DNA of 39,794 nucleotides from JAEUMW01 sp039807745 (GCA_039807745.1 JBDHRV010000013.1:1-39794); one strand, 5' to 3'; positions 1 to 7,645 are shown, counted from the stretch's first letter. The notes: generated by a model not told the origin, from the sequence alone. Translations and numbers: made by a program.

Positions 1-1
1 A

Positions 2-76
2 GCGGTGGACGACATCGAGCCGCTGCATCGCGTGTACTACGAGACCCTCGTGAATCTGCTGGTCACGGGCGACTGA
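2..76 (+). CDS. dapE: DapE C-terminal fragment (succinyl-diaminopimelate desuccinylase)
   Basis: Only the last 24 codons of this gene lie in the window, ending in TGA at 74-76. The frame reads VDDIEPLHRVYYETLVNLL, which resembles the C-terminal helix of DapE proteins (a D-x-E-L/P-L-x-x-x-Y pattern before the end). DapE removes succinate from N-succinyl-LL-diaminopimelate in lysine and peptidoglycan precursor synthesis, in the cytoplasm. The next gene, prmB, starts 7 bases after the stop; a dapE-prmB order is common in betaproteobacteria and supports the call. The catalytic part lies outside the window, so identity rests on the short tail and the neighbour. Confidence 0.6.
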   Translation, partial: AVDDIEPLHRVYYETLVNLLVTGD

Positions 77-83
77 GGCGCTC

Positions 84-983
84 GTGTACTCGCAGGCCCG
101 CACCGAGCTCAAGACGCTGCGCGATGCCTTGCGCTTCGCAGTCAGCCGTTTCGGCGAGGCGAATCTCGTCTTCGGCCACGGCACCGACAACGCGTTCGAC
201 GAAGCCGCGTACCTGGTCCTGCACGCGCTGCACCTGCCGCTGGACCGCCTCGAGCCTTTTCTGGATGCGCGGTTGACGCGGCACGAGATGGGCCGCGTGC
301 TCGATCTGGTGGAGCGCCGCGTGGTCGAGCGCTGTCCCGCGGCCTACCTTACGAACGAGGCGTGGCTCGGCGATTTGCGCTTCTACGTCGACCGGCGGGT
401 GATCGTCCCGCGCTCGTTCATTGCCGAGCTCATCCGCGAGCGTCTCGTGCCGTGGCTGCCCGAGAACGCGGCGATATCCCGGATCCTCGATCTTTGCACC
501 GGGTCGGGCTGCCTCGCGGTGATGCTCGCTTTCTTTTTTCCCGAGGCCCAGGTGGTGGCGACCGACCTCTCGCCCGGCGCGCTCGAGGTCGCCGCGCGCA
601 ACGTCCGCGACCATGGTCTGGCCGGGCGCATCGAGCTGATGGAGGCGGACGTGTTCTCCACCGTCGGCGCACAGCGCTTCGATCTCATCGTCTCCAATCC
701 GCCCTACGTGACGGACGCGGCGATGGCGGCGCTGCCGGATGAGTATCGCTGCGAGCCCGAGGCGGCGCTCGCCGGCGGCGCGGATGGCATGAACGTGGTG
801 CGACGGATCGTGAACGAGGCAGCTGCGTACCTTACCGACGACGGCTTGCTCGCGGTGGAGGTCGGCCAGAATCGCGATTGCGTCGAGGCGGCCTTCCCGC
901 ACCTGCCGCTGGTGTGGCCCGCGACGCGCGGGGGCGAGGACCGGGTATTCGTGATCGCGCGGGCCGATCTGCCGGGAGCGTAG
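84..983 (+). CDS. prmB: Ribosomal protein L3 N5-glutamine methyltransferase PrmB
   Basis: This 299-residue protein of the HemK/PrmB family would methylate a glutamine side chain of ribosomal protein L3 using S-adenosylmethionine. The N-terminal helical domain covers about residues 1-95. The methyltransferase fold follows, with the SAM-binding motif DLCTGSG at 136-142 and the catalytic NPPY motif at 205-208. The length matches PrmB (about 300) rather than PrmC (about 280), and the dapE-prmB order favours PrmB. The start is GTG at 84, 7 bases after the dapE stop, so the pair is probably co-translated. Its last 152 bases are antisense to the 3' end of rluB on the other strand. PrmC is the main alternative; no prfA gene is beside it. 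Confidence 0.88.
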   Translation: MYSQARTELKTLRDALRFAVSRFGEANLVFGHGTDNAFDEAAYLVLHALHLPLDRLEPFLDARLTRHEMGRVLDLVERRVVERCPAAYLTNEAWLGDLRFYVDRRVIVPRSFIAELIRERLVPWLPENAAISRILDLCTGSGCLAVMLAFFFPEAQVVATDLSPGALEVAARNVRDHGLAGRIELMEADVFSTVGAQRFDLIVSNPPYVTDAAMAALPDEYRCEPEAALAGGADGMNVVRRIVNEAAAYLTDDGLLAVEVGQNRDCVEAAFPHLPLVWPATRGGEDRVFVIARADLPGA

Positions 984-1842
984 CGGTGGCCGGGACCGGC
1001 TCGCCGAGTGCTCGCAGCAGCGCGCCCACCTCCGCCGCCGTGAGCTCCCGGGCCTGGCCGCGGCGCAGACGGGGCGGCAGCACGACCGGGCCGAAGCGCA
1101 CGCGGATGAGACGGCTCACCGGATGTCCGACCGCCTCGAAGAGGCGGCGCACGATGCGGTGGCGGCCTTCGCGCAGCACCACCCGGTACCAGCGGTTCGC
1201 GCCGGTGCCGCCGCCCTCCTCCAGCGAATCGACGCGTGCCGGTCCGTCCTCCAGTTCCACCCCGCGCTCGAGGGCAGCCTGCCGCTCGTGCGTGACTTCG
1301 CCCCGGGTGCGCACCGCGTACTCCCGCTCCAGCTCGAAGCGCGGGTGGGCAAAGCGGTTCGCCAGGTCGCCCGAGGTCGTGAACAGGAGCAGCCCGCTGG
1401 TGTTGAAGTCGAGCCGGCCGATGCTGAGCCAGCGGCCACCCGCCACCCGCGGCAGCTGATCGAAAACGCTGGGGCGGCCTTCCGGGTCGTCACGGCTCAC
1501 GATCTCGCCTTCGGGCTTGTGATAGATCAGCACGCGCGGCAGTGCAGCCTGTCCGTGGCGCAGCTCGCGGCCGTCCAGGCACACGCGATCGTGCGCGCCG
1601 ACACGGGTGCCGAGGGTGGCCCTGGCGCTGTTCACGGTAAGTCGTCCGGCGCGAATCCAGTCCTCCATGTCGCGACGCGATCCGAGGCCGAGCGATGCGA
1701 GGACCTTCTGCAAGCGTTCGTCCGGCGCGGGGGGTCGCTGCGCACGTGCGGGGCGCGCTGCCGTCCGACCCGGCGGGCGCGGCGCTGCTGCGCGCGGGCG
1801 GCGCGTCGGCCGCGGTCTGAGTGGCCCGGGGCGCGCTCTCAC
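832..1842 (-). CDS. rluB: 23S rRNA pseudouridine synthase RluB
   Basis: This 336-residue RsuA-family enzyme isomerises a uridine of 23S rRNA (U2605 in E. coli) to pseudouridine. A basic Pro/Arg-rich leader (residues 1-40) precedes an S4 RNA-binding domain (about 41-100, beginning DERLQKVLAS). The catalytic domain carries GRLDFNTSGLLL with catalytic Asp145. The C-terminal 50 or so residues are again rich in Arg and Pro. The frame is open far upstream, but I chose GTG at 1842 because it overlaps the recR stop as GTGA, a typical coupling. Translation ends with TAA at 832-834, inside prmB on the opposite strand. The first and last arginine-rich stretches are low complexity and may be unstructured RNA-binding tails. 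RluE or RsuA are less likely, given the length and context. Confidence 0.85.
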   Translation of the reverse strand: MRARPGPLRPRPTRRPRAAAPRPPGRTAARPARAQRPPAPDERLQKVLASLGLGSRRDMEDWIRAGRLTVNSARATLGTRVGAHDRVCLDGRELRHGQAALPRVLIYHKPEGEIVSRDDPEGRPSVFDQLPRVAGGRWLSIGRLDFNTSGLLLFTTSGDLANRFAHPRFELEREYAVRTRGEVTHERQAALERGVELEDGPARVDSLEEGGGTGANRWYRVVLREGRHRIVRRLFEAVGHPVSRLIRVRFGPVVLPPRLRRGQARELTAAEVGALLRALGEPVPATATLPADRPARSRIPGPRPRASRATPAAGAGRPPRRNRDSGRPPPRASRRR

Positions 1843-2438
1843 GGTGCGGGCCGCCGGTCCAGCACCGCCTGCGCCAGTGTTCCGCTGTCCACGTGCTCGA
1901 GCTCGCCACCGGCCGGCAGGCCCTGGGCGATGCGGCTCACCGTGCGGCCGCGGGCGCGCAGCATCTCCGCGAGGTAGTGGGCCGTGGCTTCCCCCTCGTG
2001 CGTGAAGTTGGTGGCGAGTATCACCTCCTGCACGGTCTCGTCCTGGGCTCTTTGCAGCAGTCGATCGAGGTGCAGCTCGCGCGGACCGACGCCGTCCAGC
2101 GGCGAGAGGCGACCCATGAGCACGAAGTAAAGTCCCTGGTAGCACTGCGCCTGCTCCATCATCAGCAAGTCGGCGGGCGTTTCCACCACGCACAGCAGCG
2201 ACGCATCGCGACGCGGGCTTGCGCACAGCGCGCAGACGACCTCTTCGGTGAAGGTATTGCAGCGCTCGCAGTGGCGGATGCGCTGCAGTGACTGCTGGAG
2301 GGCGCCCGCCAGGCGATCTGCCCCATCGCGATCGCGCTGGAGGAGGTGATAGGCCATGCGCTGGGCCGACTTCGGGCCTACCCCCGGCAGGCAGCGCAGC
2401 GCTTCAGTGAGCTCCTGAAGGCTGGATGGAGTCTTCAC
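1839..2438 (-). CDS. recR: Recombination mediator RecR
   Basis: RecR (199 residues, the usual family length) works with RecF and RecO to load RecA on gapped single-stranded DNA. The N-terminal helix-hairpin-helix has the motif CLPGVGPKSAQRMAYHLL (about 16-33). The zinc finger has Cys57, Cys60, Cys69 and Cys72. A Toprim domain follows, starting near SLLCVVET. It is the fourth protein gene of a minus-strand block pagL-dnaX-ybaB-recR-rluB. Its TGA (1839-1841) overlaps the rluB GTG, so the two are likely co-translated. The dnaX-ybaB-recR order is one of the most widely kept in bacteria, which supports all three calls. Confidence 0.95.
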   Translation of the reverse strand: MKTPSSLQELTEALRCLPGVGPKSAQRMAYHLLQRDRDGADRLAGALQQSLQRIRHCERCNTFTEEVVCALCASPRRDASLLCVVETPADLLMMEQAQCYQGLYFVLMGRLSPLDGVGPRELHLDRLLQRAQDETVQEVILATNFTHEGEATAHYLAEMLRARGRTVSRIAQGLPAGGELEHVDSGTLAQAVLDRRPAP

Positions 2439-2478
2439 AAAACACGTGAACGGTGTATCTCTTCTTATTGATTATCAG

Positions 2479-2802
2479 TCAGAATGGCAGCTTCATCCCG
2501 GGCGGTAGCTGCAATCCCGCCGCGAACCCGCCCATCTTCTCCTGCACCGTGGCATCGACCCGCCGCACCGCATCGTTGAAGGCGGCGGCGATGAGATCCT
2601 CGAGCATTTCCTTGTCGTCGGTCACGAGGCTCGGATCGATCGCGACCCGCTTCACGTCGTGGCGGCAGGTCATCACGACCTTGACCAGACCGGCGCCGGA
2701 CTGCCCCTCGACCTGCACCGAGGCAAGCTCCTCCTGCACGCGCTTCATGTTCTCCTGCATCTGCTGGGCCTGCTTCATCAGTCCAGCGAGTTGGCTTTTC
2801 AT
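2479..2802 (-). CDS. ybaB: YbaB/EbfC family nucleoid-associated protein
   Basis: This 107-residue DNA-binding protein begins MKSQLAGLMKQAQQMQENMK and has the long amphipathic N-terminal helix typical of YbaB/EbfC. The middle carries GLVKVVMTCRHDVKRVAIDP, the family's beta-hairpin region, and the C-terminus is LPPGMKLPF. Members bind DNA as tweezer-like dimers and are linked to nucleoid organisation. The start at 2802 is preferred over an in-frame ATG six codons upstream, because an AGAGGA ribosome binding site sits about 8 bases before it. It lies between dnaX (30 bases upstream) and recR (40 bases downstream) in one transcription unit. Confidence 0.93.
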   Translation of the reverse strand: MKSQLAGLMKQAQQMQENMKRVQEELASVQVEGQSGAGLVKVVMTCRHDVKRVAIDPSLVTDDKEMLEDLIAAAFNDAVRRVDATVQEKMGGFAAGLQLPPGMKLPF

Positions 2803-2832
2803 GATCGATTCCTCTTGCAATGAGACCGTGCC

Positions 2833-4446
2833 TCACGGCAGCGGTCGGATGGATTCGGGAACGATGCGACCGCCCAGGTCTTCGACCAGCTCGCGCACGA
2901 AAGGGTCACCTTCGATGGCCGCGATCGCCTGCGACTGGCGAGCCTGTCGATCCTGGGCATCGAGCTCTGCCGGCGTGCTGCCGCCCGCGGTGCCGACCGC
3001 GATCACGACGCGGCGGAGCGCTGCCCCGAAGCGCTCCTTGAGCACGGAGCGCAGCTTTTCCTGATAAGCCTTTTCCATGAGGTGCCGGTGCGCCTCCGGC
3101 ACGCGCAGTTCTACGCATCCGTCCGCGCAGGCGGCGAGCTCGCAGTGCTGCGCCAGCATACCCGCCATCCCGCCTACGCGGAGCGATTTCACGAACGCGG
3201 GCCAGTCCTCGATGTGCAGCGGTCCGGCGGGAGAATCCGGCGCTGGTGCCGGCGTCGGCACGGGAGCCGGAGCATCCTGGGGCGTCGCCTTCGCCGGCGG
3301 TGCGGGCGGAGCCGTTGCGCGGGGCACCCCGGCCGGCGGAGGCTGGGCGCGGGCACCCTCGGCACCCGTCGGTGCAAACGCGAGCATGCGCAGGAGCGTC
3401 ATGGTGAAGCCCGCGTATTCATCGGGGGCCGCACCCAGGTCGGCGCGACCCTGCAGCGTGATCTGGTAGCAGAGCTGCAATTCCTCGGGCGAGAAGCGCG
3501 GCGCGAGCGCCTCCAGCCGTGCGAAATCGGGATCGTCGCGCGCGGCCGCCGCCGGCGCAAGCTGGAGCACCGCGAGCTCGTGCAGCACCGCGCCCAGTTC
3601 CTGCAGTGCGGCGTCGAACGACAACGCGCGGCTTTCGAGCACGTCGGCCTGCGCCATCAGGTCGGCCCCGTCACCGGCCGCCACGGCTTCCAGCAGTTCG
3701 AACGCATAGCTTCGGTCGACCGCACCGAGCATGGCGCGTACGCCGGCCTCGGCCACCGAGCCGCCACCGTAGGCGATCGCCTGATCGAGCAGGCTGAGAC
3801 TGTCGCGCAGGCTGCCCTGCGCCGCCTGTGCGATGAGCTGCAGGGCGGGTGCTTCGAACGGTACGCCCTCCGCACCCAGAACATGTTCCAGCCGCGCGCG
3901 GATCTGCGGCACCGGGATCTGCTTGAGATTGAACTGCAGACAGCGCGAGAGCACGGTTACCGGAATCTTCTGCGGATCGGTGGTCGCGAGGATGAACTTG
4001 ACATGCGCCGGCGGCTCTTCCAGGGTCTTCAGCATCGCGTTGAACGCCGAGCGCGACAGCATGTGCACTTCGTCGATGATGTACACCTTGAAGCGCGCCG
4101 CGGTCGGCGCGTACAGCGCCCCTTCCAGCAGCTCGCGCATGTTGTCGACCTGGGTGTTCGAGGCCGCGTCGAGCTCGATCAGGTCGACGAACCGCCCGCC
4201 GTCGATCTCGCGGCAGGCCGCGCACTGTCCGCACGGTTTGCTACCGACCCCGGTCTCGCAGTTCAGAGCCTTGGCGATGATGCGGGCGAGCGTGGTCTTG
4301 CCGACCCCGCGCGTGCCGGTGAAGAGGTAGGCGTGGTGCAGGCGCTGCTGGTCGAGCGCGTTCGCCAGCGCACGTACCACGTGCTCCTGTCCGACCAGAT
4401 CGTCGAAGCTTCGGGGCCGCCACTTGCGGGCGAGAACCTGGGTCAA
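2833..4446 (-). CDS. dnaX: DNA polymerase III subunits gamma/tau
   Basis: DnaX (537 residues) is the clamp-loader ATPase of the replicative polymerase. The sequence shows MTQVLARKWRPRSFDDLVGQ at the start, Walker A GTRGVGKT (44-51), a zinc module with Cys63, Cys72, Cys75 and Cys78, Walker B/DExx IIDEVH (123-128) and a sensor-like LSRC motif. A Pro/Ala-rich linker near residues 360-410 separates the ATPase from the tau-type C-terminal domain that binds DnaE and DnaB. The start is TTG at 4446, four bases after the pagL stop, with no strong ribosome binding site of its own, so translation may depend on pagL. I saw no A-AAA-AAG slippery run, so nothing suggests that a separate gamma form is made by frameshifting. 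Confidence 0.95.
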   Translation of the reverse strand: MTQVLARKWRPRSFDDLVGQEHVVRALANALDQQRLHHAYLFTGTRGVGKTTLARIIAKALNCETGVGSKPCGQCAACREIDGGRFVDLIELDAASNTQVDNMRELLEGALYAPTAARFKVYIIDEVHMLSRSAFNAMLKTLEEPPAHVKFILATTDPQKIPVTVLSRCLQFNLKQIPVPQIRARLEHVLGAEGVPFEAPALQLIAQAAQGSLRDSLSLLDQAIAYGGGSVAEAGVRAMLGAVDRSYAFELLEAVAAGDGADLMAQADVLESRALSFDAALQELGAVLHELAVLQLAPAAAARDDPDFARLEALAPRFSPEELQLCYQITLQGRADLGAAPDEYAGFTMTLLRMLAFAPTGAEGARAQPPPAGVPRATAPPAPPAKATPQDAPAPVPTPAPAPDSPAGPLHIEDWPAFVKSLRVGGMAGMLAQHCELAACADGCVELRVPEAHRHLMEKAYQEKLRSVLKERFGAALRRVVIAVGTAGGSTPAELDAQDRQARQSQAIAAIEGDPFVRELVEDLGGRIVPESIRPLP

Positions 4447-4450
4447 CGCT

Positions 4451-5011
4451 CTAGAACCAGTAGCCGAGCCGGATCTCGTTGAAGTTGATGCCCTGATTGG
4501 GCGAGCAGATACCGGCGTTCGACAGATGCTGGTAGCGGTACATCAGCTCGAAGGCATTGCGCGGGCCGAACGTGATCCCCGCCCCCACGTGATCGCCAAA
4601 GGAAAAATTGCAGCCGAAGCGGCGATCCGCGCTGACCGACGTTTCGGAAAGGTAGTGGACGCCGATGCCGCCCTCGAGAAACGGCGAGATCATGCTCTTG
4701 TCGGTCTGCTGGATGCGCAGCACCGGCGTCAAACCCACATTCCACAGGCTCGCATGGGTCGCGCGCGGGCTGGCATTGTCCCAGTAACCGACAGTGAACT
4801 CGACGTAGGTGCCGAGGTGCCAGTTTCCCAGCGGTAGCCATTGCACGCCGAAGTCGTACTGTACACCGCCCTGGTACATGTCGACGTCGGTGTTGCTGTC
4901 GTTGCTCCAGCCGTACTGGAAGGAACCGCCGAAGCGCTCGGCGGCCGCCGCCGTTCCCATCCCACCGGCAAGCGCGGCAACGCAGCCGAGGACCATCAGG
5001 TTCTTCTTCAT
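4451..5011 (-). CDS. pagL: Lipid A 3-O-deacylase, PagL family
   Basis: This 186-residue outer-membrane beta-barrel protein would remove the 3-O-linked acyl chain from lipid A. A Sec signal peptide is clear (MKKNLMVLGCVAALAGG, with an Ala-rich cleavage site near residue 24). The C-terminal half holds the PagL signature HLSNAGICSPNQGIN, which includes the catalytic His-Ser pair; an acidic residue completing the triad follows in the last strand (NEIRLGYWF), which ends in the aromatic residue typical of barrel proteins. The start is ATG at 5011 with a GAGGAG ribosome binding site. It sits between ffs and dnaX, an unusual place for an envelope gene, and its stop is four bases before dnaX. Confidence 0.85.
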   Translation of the reverse strand: MKKNLMVLGCVAALAGGMGTAAAAERFGGSFQYGWSNDSNTDVDMYQGGVQYDFGVQWLPLGNWHLGTYVEFTVGYWDNASPRATHASLWNVGLTPVLRIQQTDKSMISPFLEGGIGVHYLSETSVSADRRFGCNFSFGDHVGAGITFGPRNAFELMYRYQHLSNAGICSPNQGINFNEIRLGYWF

Positions 5012-5045
5012 TGCGTGGGCTCCTCGGGAGCTCATCATGAAAATG

Positions 5046-5147
5046 GGGGGGCGAGCCCGACCCCCGGCACTTGCAGAGAATAGCTGTGGCTGCTTCCTTC
5101 CGGACCTGACCAGGTTCACTACCGTGCAATGCGGGGAGGCCCGCCCG
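5046..5147 (-). ncRNA. ffs: 4.5S signal recognition particle RNA
   Basis: Read on the minus strand, this stretch contains the conserved SRP RNA tip GGUCAGGUCC-GGAAGGAAGCAGCC (plus-strand coordinates about 5088-5111), which binds Ffh. The 5' side (GGGCGGGCC...CCCC) pairs with the 3' side (GGGG...GGGCUCGCCC), giving the long hairpin of the small bacterial SRP RNA, about 100 nucleotides long. It acts with Ffh to target nascent membrane proteins. It lies upstream of the dnaX-ybaB-recR genes, an arrangement also seen in other bacteria, but pagL is inserted after it. The ends are set by the terminal pairing and could be off by a few bases. Confidence 0.95.
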
Positions 5148-5163
5148 AGCTTCGAAAACGAAC

Positions 5164-5205
5164 CGTGGAATCGCCGGCTGCCTCTAGCACCACGCCGGTT
5201 CCACG
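5164..5205. other. Inverted repeat between ffs and the acs promoter
   Basis: CGTGGAA (5164-5170), three unpaired bases, then CCGGC (5174-5178) pair with GCCGG and TTCCACG in 5194-5205, leaving a 15-base loop. It lies just upstream of ffs and could be part of its control region or a stem-loop in RNA. No poly-T tract follows on either strand, so it is not an obvious terminator. Confidence 0.45.
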
Positions 5206-5260
5206 CAAAACGGGGCTCATTATTACCGGAAACCCGAGCGAACTCCACTCCTGCTCCATG

Positions 5261-5280
5261 GCAAGGGCCGTGCACCTTGC
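5261..5280. promoter_or_regulatory. Inverted repeat abutting the acs promoter, possible activator site
   Basis: GCAAGG (5261-5266) and CCTTGC (5275-5280) are perfect arms around an 8-base spacer. The repeat directly touches the -35 hexamer at 5281, and its centre is about 44 bases before the predicted start site near 5315. That is a classic position for an activator such as a LuxR-type response regulator. Its identity as a binding site is inference. Confidence 0.4.
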
Positions 5281-5308
5281 TTGACTCGACCTTGCGCGGT
5301 GCTACAAT
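5281..5308 (+). promoter_or_regulatory. Sigma70-type promoter upstream of acs
   Basis: TTGACT (5281-5286), a 16-base spacer and TACAAT (5303-5308) match the consensus at five of six positions in each hexamer. The predicted start near 5315 would give acs a leader of about 265 bases. The stretch from 5309 to 5578 has no convincing gene; it contains a perfect hairpin at 5515-5540 and a 53-codon ATG reading frame (5415-5576) that I do not trust. Confidence 0.6.
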
Positions 5309-5514
5309 CGACCGACGAAAAAATAAGCAATGCTCGACGCTTAGGGCGCAGTCGAGAAAGGCCGCGCGGCATCGACGTAAGGCGCAAGCGCGGCGAGATC
5401 AGGGAATCGCCATCATGGAGACGGAGGTAATGTTGCTCCCCGGCGAGAATCGACTCCCGCCCCTGCCCATACCCCGGCATCCGCGCCCCACACCGGCAGC
5501 AGAAGATGATTCGA

Positions 5515-5540
5515 GGATTGGGCAGATTCGATCCCAATCC
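5515..5540 (+). promoter_or_regulatory. Perfect hairpin in the acs leader
   Basis: GGATTGGG (5515-5522) and CCCAATCC (5533-5540) pair perfectly over 8 bases with a 10-base loop, ending 26 bases before the acs ribosome binding site (GGAGGAG near 5567). It could be an operator for a dimeric repressor or an RNA structure in the leader. Both readings are inference. Confidence 0.4.
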
Positions 5541-5578
5541 ATTAAAGTCGGGCGATTTTTCCACTTGGAGGAGTGAGC

Positions 5579-7564
5579 ATGTCGACGGCAATCCAATCCG
5601 TGATGCAAGAGAACCGGATTTTCCCCCCGCCCGCGGCATTTTCGAAGGGCGCCGCCGTCCCGAGCATGGAAGCGTACAACGCGCTCGCGAAACAGGCCGA
5701 GGACGACTACGAGGGCTTCTGGGGCAAGCTCGCGCGTGAGCACATCTCCTGGCACAAGCCCTTCACGCGTGTCCTGAACGAGGACAACGCCCCGTTCTAC
5801 AAGTGGTTCGAGGACGGCGAGCTCAACGTCTCCTACAACTGTCTCGACCGCCAGGTCGAGGCGGGCCACGGGGACAAGGTGGCGATCATCTTCGAGGCGG
5901 ACAACGGCGAAGTCACCAAGGTGACTTACAACGAATTGCTCGCCCGCGTCTGCCAGCTCGCGAATGCGATCACGGCAAAGGGCGTAAAGAAGGGCGACCG
6001 GGTGGTCATCTACATGCCGATGACCATCGACGGTGTGGCTGCGATGCAGGCGTGCGCGCGCATCGGCGCGACGCACTCGGTCGTGTTCGGCGGCTTCTCG
6101 GCACAGTCGCTGCGCGACCGCGTCCGGGACGCCGGTGCCGTCATGCTGATCACTGCAGACGGCCAGTTCCGCGGCGGCAAGGCGCTGCCGCTCAAGCCGA
6201 TTGCCGACGAGGCGCTGGAGGCGGACTGCCCGTCGTGCAAGAGCGTGCTGGTGGTCAAGCGCACCGGTGGCGACGTCAAGATGATGGCGGGCCGCGACGA
6301 GTGGGTGCACGACGCGATCAAGGATCAGCCGACCACCTGCGAACCGGTCTGGGTCGGCGCCGAGCACCCACTCTTCCTGCTCTATACCTCCGGCTCGACC
6401 GGCAAGCCGAAGGGCGTGCAGCACTCCACGGGTGGTTATCTGCTGATGGCGATCATCACCATGAAGTGGACGTTCGACATCAAGCCAGCCGATGTTTTCT
6501 GGTGCACCGCCGACATCGGGTGGGTCACGGGTCACACCTACATCACCTACGGCCCGCTCGCTTGCGGCGCCACGGAGATCGTGTTCGAAGGCGTCCCCAC
6601 TTACCCGGATGCCGGACGCTTCTGGAAGATGATCCAGAATCACAAGGTCAACGTCTTCTATACCGCGCCCACCGCGATCCGCTCGCTGATCAAGGCGGCC
6701 GACTCGACCGCCGCGGTGCATCCGAAGCAGTACGACATGTCGAGCCTGCGTCTGCTCGGTACGGTCGGTGAGCCGATCAACCCCGAAGCCTGGATGTGGT
6801 ACTACGAGAACGTCGGCGGCGGTCGGTGTCCGATCGTGGATACCTTCTGGCAGACCGAGACGGGCGCCCACATGATCACGCCGCTGCCGGGTGCCACGCC
6901 CCTCGTCCCCGGCTCGTGCACCCTGCCGTTCCCAGGCATTCAGGCGGCCATCGTGGACGAGACGGGTCACGACGTTCCCAACGGCCAGGGCGGCATCCTG
7001 GTCGTGAAGAAGCCATGGCCTGCGATGATCCGCACCATCTGGGGCGACCCGGAGCGGTACAAGAAGTCCTATTACCCCGAAGAGCTCGGGGGCAATCTCT
7101 ATCTTGCCGGCGACGGATCGATCCGTGACAAGGAGACGGGCTACTTCACCATCATGGGCCGCATCGACGACGTGCTCAACGTCTCCGGGCACCGCATGGG
7201 CACGATGGAAATCGAATCCGCCCTGGTGGCCAATCCGATGGTGGCCGAGGCGGCCGTGGTTGGACGTCCCGACGATCTGACGGGCGAGGCGATCGTCGCG
7301 TTCGTGGTGCTGAAGCGCACACGGCCGACCGGTGAAGAGGCAGCCAAGATCGTCAGAGAGCTGCAGAACCACGTCGGGCGTGAGATCGGGCCGATCGCGA
7401 AGCCGAAGGACATCCGCTTCGGTGACAATCTGCCGAAGACCCGGTCGGGCAAGATCATGCGCCGACTCCTGCGCTCGCTCGCGAAGGGCGAGGACATCAC
7501 GCAGGACACCTCGACGCTCGAGAACCCGGCGATTCTCGATCAGCTCAAGACGACGGTTTCTTAG
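5579..7564 (+). CDS. acs: Acetyl-CoA synthetase
   Basis: This 661-residue AMP-forming synthetase converts acetate, ATP and CoA to acetyl-CoA through acetyl-AMP in the cytoplasm. The ATP-binding loop TSGSTGKPKG is at 270-279. The TFWQTETG motif, which binds the acyl-adenylate, is central. The C-terminal lid ends in KTRSGKIMRR with catalytic Lys625, the residue that is reversibly acetylated in known Acs proteins. Full length and divergence from the PrpE copy at 19771-21675 favour acetate as substrate. ATG at 5579 was chosen over a GTG two codons upstream because GGAGGAG lies at the right distance. It opens the acetate island and probably has its own promoter at 5281. The hairpin-like repeat after the stop lacks a T tract. 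Confidence 0.95.
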   Translation: MSTAIQSVMQENRIFPPPAAFSKGAAVPSMEAYNALAKQAEDDYEGFWGKLAREHISWHKPFTRVLNEDNAPFYKWFEDGELNVSYNCLDRQVEAGHGDKVAIIFEADNGEVTKVTYNELLARVCQLANAITAKGVKKGDRVVIYMPMTIDGVAAMQACARIGATHSVVFGGFSAQSLRDRVRDAGAVMLITADGQFRGGKALPLKPIADEALEADCPSCKSVLVVKRTGGDVKMMAGRDEWVHDAIKDQPTTCEPVWVGAEHPLFLLYTSGSTGKPKGVQHSTGGYLLMAIITMKWTFDIKPADVFWCTADIGWVTGHTYITYGPLACGATEIVFEGVPTYPDAGRFWKMIQNHKVNVFYTAPTAIRSLIKAADSTAAVHPKQYDMSSLRLLGTVGEPINPEAWMWYYENVGGGRCPIVDTFWQTETGAHMITPLPGATPLVPGSCTLPFPGIQAAIVDETGHDVPNGQGGILVVKKPWPAMIRTIWGDPERYKKSYYPEELGGNLYLAGDGSIRDKETGYFTIMGRIDDVLNVSGHRMGTMEIESALVANPMVAEAAVVGRPDDLTGEAIVAFVVLKRTRPTGEEAAKIVRELQNHVGREIGPIAKPKDIRFGDNLPKTRSGKIMRRLLRSLAKGEDITQDTSTLENPAILDQLKTTVS

Positions 7565-7580
7565 CATAGCCTTCCCGGCG

Positions 7581-7627
7581 GCAGGGCGCGGGCGGGTCCG
7601 GATCGTTCCGGGTCCCCGGCGCCCTGC
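7581..7627. other. GC-rich inverted repeat after acs
   Basis: GCAGGGCGC (7581-7589) pairs with GCGCCCTGC (7619-7627) over nine bases, around a 29-base interior that is itself partly self-complementary. It lies between acs and the next gene. With no following T run it is not a standard intrinsic terminator; it may slow transcription or protect the end of the acs mRNA. Confidence 0.4.
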
Positions 7628-7645
7628 TCGTTCGCGCCATCGACC

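Noticed and set aside
1843..2226. N-terminal extension of RluB to the ATG at 2226.
   Set aside because: That part is in an alternative frame over recR and is Arg/Gly/Ala-rich without domain features; the GTG overlapping the recR stop is a better start.
2833..4446. Programmed frameshift in dnaX giving a separate gamma subunit.
   Set aside because: No A-AAA-AAG type slippery heptamer with downstream stem was seen in this GC-rich gene.
5415..5576. A 53-codon frame beginning METEVMLLPGE and ending just before acs, as a leader peptide.
   Set aside because: No ribosome binding site, no run of regulatory codons and no family resemblance; its end near the acs SD is probably chance.
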